DNA of 64,000 nucleotides. It comes from Burhinus oedicnemus (Eukaryota; Chordata; Aves; Charadriiformes; Burhinidae). Both the position numbers and the translations under genes were made by a program. Positions within the stretch are counted from its first letter, which is position 1. Every line of letters starts with the position of its first letter. This document shows, one piece after another, positions 13,616 through 24,543 of this stretch. The stretch is taken from the NCBI GenBank assembly GCA_008921705.1, contig VFFE01007638.1, positions 1,106,532 through 1,170,531 on the forward strand, read 5' to 3'. The notes below the pieces were generated by a model. It did not search any database, had not been told where the DNA came from, and saw only the letters and a program-made list of their open reading frames with translations.

Positions 13616-14402
13616 TTAGACTTGATGGGGGAGGAGGGTATTGTCAGGCTTGCCCATGACAAGCCAAGGGACAACGCCCCAATGTTTGAGGCTTGGGGCG
13701 CTAGCGAAGGCTCTCAGCCTGTTGCTCCGAGATATGCTGGGTACACTGCAGCACACTCAACGTCTAACGGAGATGAGCCAGGGGCTCCTGAGGTAATAGC
13801 CAACAGGGAAACACGGGTAAATCACCTCAAAGGAAGGCCACCTGGACAGCAGCACAAAGGAATTGCAGTCACTCCAGCCATAAGTCAGCTTCAACCGGGA
13901 CCAAGCTTAAGTGCCTCTATGCAACCTCATGTAGCATGGGTAACAAACAAGAGGAGTTAGAGATGTGCACATGCCTGCAGGCCCATGATCTCATTGGCAT
14001 CACAGAGATGTGGTGGGATGGTTCCTATGACTGGAGTGTTGGAATGGAAGGGTACAGGCTCTTTAGGAAGGACACACAGAGGAGACAAGGAGGGGGTGTT
14101 GCCCTCTATGTCAGTGACCAGCTGGAGTGCATAGAGCTCCACCTGGGGATGGATGAAGAGCCAACTGATAGCTTATGGGTCAGGATTAAAGGGAACACAG
14201 GGGCAGGTGACATTACAGTGGGGGTCTGCTACAGGCCATCTGACCAGGATAACAGAGCGGATGAGGCCCTCTATAGACAGATAGCAGTGGCATCATGTTC
14301 TTAGGCCCTGGTCCTCATAAGGGACTTCAATCACCCTGATAACTGTTGGAGGGACAATACAGTAAAACAGAAGTGTCTTGATGTACTTATCAACAATTTT
14401 CT
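13616..14402 (+). mobile_element. CR1 LINE fragment with the endonuclease region; degenerate and lacking the 3' part
   Basis: About 0.8 kb of chicken-repeat-1 non-LTR retrotransposon, antisense to DACH1. From about 13936 one frame reads the AP-like endonuclease start (MGNKQEELE, HDLIGITEMWWDGSYDWS, GYRLFRKD, GGGVALYVSDQLEC, SLWVRIKG, ITVGVCYRPSDQ). It then meets a TAG stop at 14302-14304. Beyond the stop the same frame continues ALVLIRDFNHPDNCWRDNTV, the next endonuclease block, where the usual glycine before DFNHPD is arginine. The upstream part (13616-13935) is open in a different frame, which may reflect a frameshift or the normal leader of the element. Homology fades near 14400, before any reverse transcriptase. 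It is a dead fossil: a stop, changed motif residues and no RT. Exact borders are estimates. Confidence 0.9.
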
Positions 14403-17400
14403 ACATTTTTCAAACAGCTCTTTGCATAGATGCAAAGACCATACTGTAAGATCTCATTCCAAAAGTTCCTTTTAAGTAACTTCCTATTAAAATTTATCTT
14501 AATATATCAGTAATGGTGTCCAGAAGACCATAAATACTTTCTTCCCTATATTATATATATCTTTTTCTTCTTACCAGGTCACAAAGGTAGTTATTCAATA
14601 TTAATCTCTTTTTTTGCCTCTTTTCTTTCTGCTCCAGCAACATGTTTTCATTGTTTGAAAAGTGCCTCATTACCAAAAGTCTTCCTCAAAAACCTACCAC
14701 AACATAAACTTGATGGAGTTCAGCTGTTGGTCCCTATATCACTATCCATGAGAATACATTTCAGGTAATATGTGTAGGATTAATCCTCCTGCTCCTAGGA
14801 AGACAGACAAGGAAGTGATATTTTCTAGGTTCTCATCACCTTAGTCTTTCCACAAACATTCCTGATTCTTTGCCATTCCTGTTCCTTAGTGATAAAATTC
14901 CAGAATCCTTCTGACAAAATTTGAATATGTCTACTTCCAATGGCCAACTGTTTTTGCATGGACAGCTTCATCACCTGCATATTTCTCTCCTATAGGTATT
15001 TTCAGTCTCAGCTTCTTCCTTTGTTCTAGCTTGCTTCTCCATAAGACTCATCTCGTGGGCTTAGTCATCCTTTAATTTTAGTCAGGGACTGAGTTTTAGA
15101 CACGCAACTAAGTATACCTGTAGAAGTGTATCGCTATTAAAACCATTCAGCTGTCTTGATGCTCTTCAGTGTTGACCAAACTCCTTTAAGGACGTTTGGC
15201 TTTAAGTCATTAAAGTGCAGAGGATAAAATAACTTATTTTCAGTGTCATACTTTTCAACAGTTTAAGTAGCTTCATACTAGGGAACGATATATGACACAC
15301 ACAGTTTCATAATTTAAAAAAAAATAATAATAAAGCTTTTAATCAGGAATAGTTTATAATATTCCGACCTTTCTGGGAAGGCACCTGGCTTCCAATCTTT
15401 CTTCTGGTAAAATTATATTAATCTCTTTCACAATGACCAAAACACAGATTTCTTACTCTTCATTTCCTTATCGACCTAATTTTTGTGTGAGAAGTATTCC
15501 AGGAATGTTTTTTGTGTAAAATGGAATATTTATTTGACATTGTATTAGTTAAATGAGTGAAAGAAATTAATTACTTTGGTATCTTTTGTATTCCCTGAAA
15601 ACAGGATATTTTGCTTTTATAGTTTCATTTTTCCTTCAGCTTTAGCCTTAAATGCTGAGACTCCAAATTAATATTTAGTCCTAAGAATTACAAGATGAAT
15701 TTGGCTAATAATTATTTCCTAACTTCCTCAATCACTACTATAAAACGTGTTTTATCAAACTGACTGAATGCTATAAATTTTCATTTCTATTTCCTTATTT
15801 GCGTAGTATCATTAGCTTGCTAAAAACCTTGCTAACTTCCCACCGATGCATGTCGTCTTTCTCGTCTTGTTCTTATAGACACACTTCTAATTCCAATCGA
15901 AATTCAGGAGTTCAAATGTTTTGTTTTGGCATTCATTGCATTATTGCTTTAAATAGTGGATCTATTTCTTACAAAGAACATAATCCATGATGTTTGCAAA
16001 AGACTTTTTTTCCTCTCTTTGTGAATATCTTGAACTTATTTACCTTTCGGACCAATTTAAGTTAATTTGATTTCTGTTTTACTTTTGCCTCTGCAATTTT
16101 TCATTGATTCTACCTTGCTGTTCCCATCACAGGAATACTGATAATTGGTAACACAAAATGTAGAAAGAGATCAACAGACAAAAAGACTATGGATTTGCTT
16201 GATTTTTATTGCTCTGTTTACTCTAGGGTTATTCAGAGTATCAGCAGCAGTTAACTCAAGTCAAAACAGAAGACTCCAAAGTAACCCTTTAACACACTGA
16301 AACTAGAGCAGTGTCCAAGGTGTTGACAGTTTGGAACCATGATGAAGCAGGATCATTCCTGGAAGTGCCACAGAACCTCATAAAACAGAATTCTGGATTT
16401 TGGATTTTCGTAAAAATGTCCTGACAACTATTTTGGACCTGCTTATTTTCCGAGTGTATCCTTTCAATTGAATTTATAAATTCTATTTTGCCTTGGAAAT
16501 GTATATTTGGACTAACAAACAAAATATTCTTCTAAGGCACACAAAAAAAAAATCCATGAAACATGCAAACATATAGACATGCAAAAAACATCTTCAAATT
16601 GAATTAGCAATTCATTATTGGCAAGTTGGATAAACTTTTTTTTTTTTTTCTTCTTCTCTTTTGAAACTCTAATCTTACTTGAAAAGCAACCATTCAAGCT
16701 TAAGAAACAACAGTGGGAATTCACCTCTCAAAGTCAATCCAAACCGTAGATCCAGCCAAACACCAAGAATTCATCTGACTAAATCTAGTTGTCTACAGTA
16801 CAAATGTCTACATCTGAGCTAGTCACCCTAGGCTCATTTTTTACCCATACATTTACGTTTCCAAGGTACAATTCACCTCATTCTAAAGTAGCTATCTAAA
16901 ACAGGTTCAATGAATTATGCCCTAGAAGACAGCAAAATGAATCCCATCCATTGTACCTGGCCTCTTGGCCATTTTACATCAAATTAATCTTACACCACAT
17001 ACATAGTTCCCTGCTACACATGTGAATATGCAAATTGCCCAACAGAAAAATTTGTACTATCTTCTCTGTGTCATGTGTTATCTGTAGATATCTATTTTAC
17101 ATGACACAAATTAATTCATATGAGCAAATGGGTGCTATTAGCTTCAAAACGCACCTCAGAAACACACGTTAAAACAATAGGATCCCATATTATTTAAAAA
17201 AAAAAGACATTATGCTGAGTTACAGCTTATCATATATACAGTAACCATGCTCTAAGTTCATTATAAAAACCCTGTATTAAAAGTTAAAATAAATAATTTT
17301 AATCATATAGATAGAACTAATTGATGAGGTGGGATGCAGTGTCCTCTAATATAAAGATGAGTAAGTCACAATAAAGGAGTTCCGCTACACTTTGACCTAA

Positions 17401-20400
17401 GACCTTCTCATGCTAAAGGAAGAAACAGAACTAAGTGTGCATATACATATTTATATTAACACAAATAATAATAAAAAAAAAGTTATTCTGACTAACCTGA
17501 AGATTTTTTCTGTCATGGGCAAGATCATAGTTTTAAGTCTTAAGAGATCATATTTTCTCCAGTCACGAGATAAAGAAAATTAAATATTCATTTGGTTTAT
17601 AATATACTTCAAACTTTATAGGTATATCATAATTTTCATGTTCGTTTTCCCAATATGTAAAATTAGATGTTTTAGGAGCTGATAAATAGTCTTATTTTTA
17701 TTCTAGAATATTTATTGTAATTAGTTTTTATTATTTAAGTGTTTCATATTAAATCAAAGCTCTCCTTATACAAAGAAAATTTGATTTTACTTCATGTATC
17801 AGATCATGAGGAAATGAAAATAGCTTCACCCTTCATGCATTTTTGTATAGCATATGTTTCTATGCATTCAAGAAAATTACTTTAAAGTAATGTCAAAATT
17901 TCTGTTTTGAATGCACAAATGTCTCTAGAAAAAATAGGTTATCTGAAAAGTCAGGCATTTTTCAGGTTAGGCATCCAAAAAGAGAATTTCTGCCAATTGG
18001 ATACAATTAATTTTGTTCTCATTCCCTTTCTGTAAAACGGGTATAGCATACTCAGCTTCATAAGAACAGTGCAAATATGCATCTACCACTGTTTGCATAA
18101 TACTTTTCCTGTGAGGCACAGAACTGTCCGTAGAAAACTTTTGCATTTAACACAGGATTCAGACAATGTAAGTTATGTAAGACTGGGCCAGGCACTGATT
18201 TAATAAATATTCAAATATGGAATAACTAACCATTCACTAAGCAAGGGAGGAGTTCTGTGGAAAAATACAGTATGTGATGGTGAAATTAACATTGTACTGC
18301 ACTATATGGATTAAACGCTGTCACATTAAGATTGTAGAGGCTTTCTGGTATTTCCTAAAGTTAGTCTTATGTCTTTTGAAATTCAGTGATGGTCTTATAA
18401 CATAGGCTTTGGATGTAATTTTACTCAATGAGTGAAGACAGGCACATTTAAAGATTTTACAGTAACATCTGATATATTGACAATTCTGGCAGTTTTTTCA
18501 AGTTTATAGTAAAGGAAAAATCTACTTCGTTGTAATAGCAGGAAAAGTGGGTTTTCTATCCAGGATGTCTAATTGTACTTTCAAGGTGCTTCCTATGGCC
18601 CTTGTCTCTACAGGATGGTGTGCCAGCCAATTTTGAGAAATAATTTATCTAACCCTATTAAAAAAGCCATAATTTCTGTAACTGGAAAATAAGTTACCAG
18701 TAAACTCTTCTACGCTGAAACATCTTACAATGGTCAGTACCTTTTGATATTTAAAGTCTGCACTAAACTCAAGGCTGCTCACACAGGAGGTACAGAAGAC
18801 TTAAACTGAAGCTCCTACAGTCCCTTCCTCTGCTGCCCACCCCCTCCGTGAACTGAACTTCCTCATTTTTCTCTTAGAGTCCGTTTCCTTTCAGGTCCAC
18901 TCTCTGAACTTGCTCACCACCACCCTGACATGAGACATTTAAATGTACTGTGTTCCATCATCTCTGTATGGCAGTGTCATACTTCTTCTCTTTGGCTATT
19001 ATTTGGACTTTTTGACAATAATTATAGGTGAAAAATATAGGAACATTAAATTATGTCAATAGGAACACACATATATTGCCAATGAAAACTGAAAAAGTGG
19101 ATGAGCATTAAAATAAAATTTCGTGTCAGAATAGACCAATAGACAGTTATTTTTTTAAAAAAACCTGTCAGCAGCTACCTTGGTTAAATAAATTACTAGT
19201 AAATTTCTGCTCTTGGATAACAGGAATATATAGCCTTATAAACAAGTATAATGCAAGCACTGCTGTGATATATTCAGAGAATTAGCAAAAGCTAGTCTCG
19301 TGTATTTAACATGCAATGGAAAACTACTGTGCCACTGGTCACTTTTTCAGCTAGAGGTACTGGTCTCTTCTTCATTTTTAATTATTTCTGTAAGTATTAG
19401 TAACATCATATGGATAAAGTGCAATTTTTGATTCTGGCATGCTGCTCTGTTCTAAACATTACAGCGTAGAATTATTTCATGTTGCTATTAATATGAGGTA
19501 TGTCCTTTATATTTTCATGTATCTTTCTGCTGAGTGAAAAAAACCTGATGTAGTGCAACTGCTAACAAGCTGAGCCTTTGAAACCATGGGCAGGTGATGA
19601 AAGCCACCTCATGTCTAAAGCATCCCCAGGTCACAGCTGTCACGCTCGCTGCAATTCATTGCTGTCACAATCTGCTGTCCCTGCTTGTTGTTGCTCTCCT
19701 CTTATTCATCCAACTCATATATCTAAACATTCCATTACAAAAAGACATCTAATGTTCGTCTCATGTTCAAAAGGGCACAACACTCTCCTGAAATATAATT
19801 CTGAAGATTTTAGAGCTCAGAGTTCACTGCCAAATCTAAGGTGTTGCTTTGCAAGGCTTCCCTTGTAATTTTGTCTTTGTCTCATCTGCTGAACAGAGCA
19901 GGATAAAATGTTTGGTTAGTACATGATCTCAGCTTTATTCCAACTTCTTATCATGAAGAAATGAAATATTGCCCAGTAATAGAAAGGCATTTGAAGCTTT
20001 GTGAGTTTAAAGATAACAGCACTAACTGTGAACTCGGTGAATTGGAAGGAAAGGTCAGCAAGTCATCTACTGTGGCACTGTTCACAAAGGCAATTCTTCT
20101 GTCCAATGAACCAGGTTGTTTATAATATGAAGACTCAGATTTTCTAAGACTTAGTTTTGTTCTTTCGTACTTAATTAGATAAGGTTACTATTGATCTACT
20201 TTTCAGAGTAGAAATTTCTCATAGATCTCCTAACTTTCAAGCAGAGTTTAAACTTGTAAACATCTTGTACTCCAATTTCAAATCTATGCTTTCATTTCAG
20301 GTTACAACTATGAACTCCAAGATGGGTAATTCACTAATCTTTCAAAACAGCTTGTGGAAACATTGTCACTGAAGAAAAACATTTAAGTAAAATTAGGGTT

Positions 20401-22071
20401 AAAAAAATGAGACAGAAGATAATGAAAACAAAACCAAAAAAAGTCTAAAAATGTAGCAGTAAAAGAAAGGAAGATATGATTCTAATAACAAACAGTTTTG
20501 GGAAAGAGAGCAACTGCACTATTTATCCATTCCTGTAAAAATAAAGAAAAAGGAGGTCTGACCTTCTCACTTACATCTCTTCTCCAAGATATTTATTTTG
20601 ATTGTAGTATAAGTTATTATTCATAATCTTTGTATTGCCAATGCAAGGTTCAAAAAGTATGCTGATTAGAGAGTTTCCTGCTCAACTAGTCAGTTCAATG
20701 GACATTAAAATCACAGCCTCCAACTATGCCTAGTGAGAAACAGGTAAATTGCTTGTGACATTATATCCATGCTCATGGGAAGAAAATCCCCCTAACAATG
20801 ACCTCATGCTTTTATGTTGCTGGGGTTTACGTTTCAGTCCTGTTCAGTATTAAATAATTACTTGGCCATGCTACCTCTGTCCACATGACTATATTCATCT
20901 GCAACCGACAAAACCAGAGGACGTAAATGGAGACATACATTGTACCACAAAGGGGCTGAGGGAAAGAGTAGGAAAAGTCCTGTAAAAGTAAATTCCTGAG
21001 CCCTTATTGTATTACTGAAATAACTATGTGCAGGAAGATCTTACATTTAGAAGTGAGTTTTGGGTGGCAGATTAACACTTGTGTTTATGTATTTACCCGT
21101 AGTATAAATGTATTGTGGGCAATATGTCACAGGCCTTGACTGAAGAAGTCACGGCAGCGCTTAGGTAGTGTCTCCATCAGGTTCTATGTAAATGTCACAA
21201 AACTCTTAATCATGCAAACTTTAAAAAATGTGTATTTCATCCTCGAGTGAGCACACTTTTCTAAACAGAACTTAGGTCTATTTGGCTATTTAAAAAAAAC
21301 TTCATTGTAAATCCACATCTTTTTAATTTATGGTTATGTGCAAACCAGATGGCAACACGAAACCTGGTTTGTTAAATAACTTGCACAAGATGTTGTTCCA
21401 GGAGCTGCACAAAAGTTGGCAGCTACAATGAAGAGGTTTTTTAGCATGAATATGGCATAGTTGAATTTTCAAAAATGAGAGCGCTAAAGAGTGTAGATTA
21501 TTAATAGAAACAAATGCTTAAACAAGCAAGGTTTTGAAAAAAAAATATGATTTTCCAGTTACAAAGTGCTGCTAAAATGTGACAACCAAAATTGCTAGGT
21601 ACTTTCAAAATCTTCACGTAGGTTATAACAAAACTATCTTTCCAACTAGATGAACTACAAGAATTAACTTGTTAAGAACTTCAGGAACTCTGGGATAAGG
21701 AAAATTTTCTGGTATGGCACAGCCGATGGTTAAAATAATATACACAGTTACATGATGACAGTCTCCCTTGCAGAGTCCAATACTTTTAAACCTACTAGAC
21801 AGGTTTAGATCAGACGAGCCAGAAGTATGTCTTAGTTAAGTGCTTCCCAGGTCCAGCAATGTTCCCATAATGGCGTGAGATATGTGAATACACCAGGACC
21901 TGTGTTCCACAAAAGGAAACCTTTTTTACGCAGCCTAGGAGCTATGCTGTACTCCAAATGTACCTGATTTTGGTAACTGGAGACAAAGATCCAGGGTCAC
22001 ATTGGGGTATGCTCCCATAGACATATTTAAATGTAGGCCACAGTAACTCAGGCAACTTTAATAGCTAGAAC

Positions 22072-22098
22072 TAGCTTGTAAAGTTGCTTTACAAGCTA
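22072..22098. repeat. Perfect 12-bp stem hairpin with 3-nt loop
   Basis: TAGCTTGTAAAG, loop TTG, CTTTACAAGCTA: all 12 positions pair. A third related copy, AGCTTGTCAAAGTTG, lies at 22104-22118. The stem is far shorter than a microRNA precursor. Function unknown. Confidence 0.85.
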
Positions 22099-23675
22099 CA
22101 AGTCAGCTTGTCAAAGTTGAGAAACAGAAGGTTACCAATGCTCGTGAAGGTCAAATTTTGTACTCTCACATATGAAATCAAGTAGCTTACAGAAAATGAA
22201 AGAAGGGAAAATAGTAGGAAAAATAGTGAAAACAAAGCTTTGTTGCTATAGCAATTCACACTTCTCAGGTGTCATTTAGCATGTGCTCCATCCCAATCTT
22301 CATTTTTTAGATACTTCTGTAATACCAGCGGTCACTGTTCCAATTAAGAAAATAAATTTAGAATGAAATAGAGCACCACGTATGTTCCAGAGAACTTTAG
22401 TATCATGTAACTTTTACTAAGTACTGCTCAAGTGAAAACAGAAAAACAAAGGTGCAGAAATCACCATGTAATTGAACAGTTAGTTAGCAGCAGAGCATTT
22501 ATATTCCCAAGATATGGGAAAGATGGACATTAGGGGTGAAATACAGGCTTCCTGACATAGCACCTAAAGAAACAATTCTTCTCAAACCAATGTCTTAACT
22601 CCCCATATCATCAAAGGTGAGAAAGGGATGCCACTGAAGGCCTTCAAAGGAGATCCCACATTTGAAAGTGCAGGTGCCTAAATCAGGTCATCAGACCATA
22701 TTTTTCTGCTTAAATCATCATGAACTTCGAAACTTCCACAACTCTTGATTTGAAGGTCCAAGAGATTTTAAGTTTACCTGATTTTTGTCAAAGGAATTAC
22801 ATTAATGGACAGATTTTCAACATAGCCCTAAAATACTAAATAAACTTGCCTTCACATGTCTATTTCTAACATTTGAATGTCACATAAAAGCACACATGTT
22901 TGTGGACTGTCCGCATCTCATTTATTAGAAATAAAGAAGGATAACAAGTAAAATCTAAATATCTGAATGAATATAAATATCAAGTTGTAAGGGAGAAATA
23001 CCTTTAAAATCAAAACAGATCACCTTCAGTCAGAAGATGAGAAGACTCCTTGACTGTGCTAAATACCTCCATAACCAGATTAATTTAGTTACAGGCAGCA
23101 AACAAAACTTTAAATGGGTAGACAATTTCAGATATCACATATTTTTGAGACATCTCTGCAATACTACAGTTCTGGCCTGCAGATTACTGGGTCTGTTCTG
23201 TGCTGCTTCATTCCATTCTGTTCTGGAATTAGGCAATTTAGGTTCTGCAGAGGCAAAGTATCAAGTCTATCAGCCTTCTTCAGATAATTTGCAGCATTTC
23301 AGTTCAAATACTTAGATTTAGAAGTTGGAAGAACAGTCTCTTCTAATTTAAGAAAGGAGTAATTTCTTCCCTGGTATCTTGAGGAACGTTGCCATTAGAT
23401 TACAGACTACGAAATATGACAAATCAGAAAGCTGTGCATTCTGTATGAAAATGCTTCAACTTGAGCACTGTTTTAATATTGAGTTAGAGAGGGGGAGAAA
23501 AGCTGAGAAGATAACACTGGCCACCAGAAGCTACTGGGTTCCCAGAGCTGCAACAGTCGAGTTTCTCGTATATAGAGACTTTCTGACTTACCTTATACCA
23601 TCTGATACCTTTACAATAGTTATGACAGTTGTGAGTGTGCTAGAATTTATTTATTTTATTGTTTAATATAGTTAC

Positions 23676-23848
23676 CTTAATAACAGATGTCTCAACTCTG
23701 GATGGAGGACTCTGCACTTGTGCTGCTGCCGCCATGTTGGCAATGGTACTAAGGTGATTCATCTGGCTCATTGCCATCGTGACAGATGCTGGAGGTAGGC
23801 TCACAGGAATTAACGGGTGGGGCATCATCATAAAAGGAAGTTCCAGTC
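23676..23848 (-). CDS. DACH1: DACH1 internal exon (173 nt), Met/Ala-rich conserved linker
   Basis: The first two bases (GA) complete a glycine codon begun in the 156-nt exon. Then 57 codons follow: LELPFMMMPHPLIPVSLPPA, SVTMAMSQMNHLSTIANMAA, AAQVQSPPSRVETSVIK. As far as I can recall this is identical to human DACH1. DACH2 is similar here but differs at several positions, so the assignment to DACH1 is specific. The acceptor is CACCAG (AG at 23850-23849) behind a strong pyrimidine-rich tract. The donor is AAG/gtaact (gt at 23675-23674). The hydrophobic and methionine-rich stretch MMMPHPLIPVSLPPASVTMAM is too short and proline-broken to be a membrane helix. The exon is phase 1-0. It is preceded by an intron of only 539 bp, much shorter than the others here. 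Confidence 0.98.
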
Positions 23849-24387
23849 CTGGTGGAGGGAAAAAGAAAAGGAAATAGTTTTTTTAAAACCTTAATTGTCT
23901 TTTTTTTTTTTTTCCTCCTGATGGACAATATACAAGCGATGGGTGACAAGATGGTTCACACTGCAGGACAAAGCAGCTGTATGTCAGTTCTCTTCTAAGA
24001 TATGCATGGGTAAATCACTAGCAACCATGGAGAGTTTCTAGCCACAAGGAGAGGCTGTTAGACCTCTTAGTTTGTTCATATCAGTGTAATGTATGATATC
24101 ATTGCTAAGCAATGGCTGTTTATTATCTTTTTTAATATCTGCTGTAAGGTACCTTAGCAATGCATTATTATGCCACTGATGCACAGGTTAGCAGTTATTT
24201 TAAGTATCAATTTTATTGCATAAGTATTTGTTCTTTATTGTCTCCGCTTCCCCTGCTTAATACTTTAAAGGAAGTGTTCCAATATTCCCCACATCTTTGA
24301 TTTTTCATAGCCTATTTATATAAACACAAAATAAAGACAGGAATTGGATAACTGCTGATGTTAGTGCTGAAAGATGTCAACCCGTAC
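23849..24387 (-). other. Short DACH1 intron (539 bp)
   Basis: Complete intron between the 156-nt exon (weak donor gtacgg) and the 173-nt exon (strong pyrimidine tract and CACCAG). It contains an A-rich run on the transcribed strand (T-run at about 23900-23913 on plus). No other feature seen. Confidence 0.92.
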
Positions 24388-24543
24388 CATTTGGCAGAAG
24401 GTGGTTCTGTTGAAGAGGGTTGAGAGGATGGCTAACTGGAACATTATGCTGTCCAGGCAAGTTGGGGTGGTTAACAGAGGCCTGTGATCCTTGGGTGGGG
24501 GGAGATTGAAGTTTTTCTTTATCCCAAGAACCATCACTGCTGC
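24388..24543 (-). CDS. DACH1: DACH1 internal exon (156 nt), probable alternative cassette
   Basis: After an AG acceptor (24545-24544) the exon completes a glycine codon and encodes 51 codons: SSDGSWDKEKLQSPPTQGSQ, ASVNHPNLPGQHNVPVSHPL, NPLQQNHLLPN, plus one base of the next glycine. It aligns with the DACH1 segment that starts GSSDGSWDKE and ends LQQ-HLLPNG. It is clearly less conserved than the neighbouring 173-nt exon: from memory about 15 of 52 residues differ from human. Its splice sites look weak, with a donor gtacgg (24387 down) and a short, purine-interrupted pyrimidine tract before the acceptor. It is 156 nt and phase 1-1, so it can be skipped without shifting frame. I recall a mammalian DACH1 isoform shorter by about 52 residues, which fits this exon, but that needs checking against a database. 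Confidence 0.95.

Larger units (their letters stand above)
9798..23675 (-). other. DACH1 intron, about 13.9 kb, complete
   Basis: Complete intron between the 173-nt exon (donor gtaact) and the 136-nt exon (acceptor TAG). It holds a CR1 LINE fragment in the opposite orientation (about 13616-14402), simple repeats at 10911-10934 and 12568-12596, an imperfect hairpin at 13283-13332 and a perfect-stem hairpin at 22072-22098. Apart from these I see only AT-rich unique sequence. Open frames at 23.0-23.7 kb on the plus strand show no recognised domain. Confidence 0.85.

Noticed and set aside
17990..18110. MIR-like phrase ctgtaaaacgggtatagcat
   Set aside because: Only one short phrase matches; there is no core or tRNA-like head, so I could not support a MIR call.
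23037..23666. Two plus-strand frames of 92 and 95 codons beside the 173-nt exon
   Set aside because: Antisense to DACH1, no recognised domain, and ordinary AT-rich codon content. Most likely chance.
7311..24543. Assignment to DACH2 instead of DACH1
   Set aside because: The paralogue shares parts of the MMMPHPL...NMAAAAQ region. The segments QVQSPPSRVETSVIK, ERVPDSPSPAPSLEEGRRPG and VHQNGLSMNQMLMGLSPNVL are DACH1 sequence as I know it.
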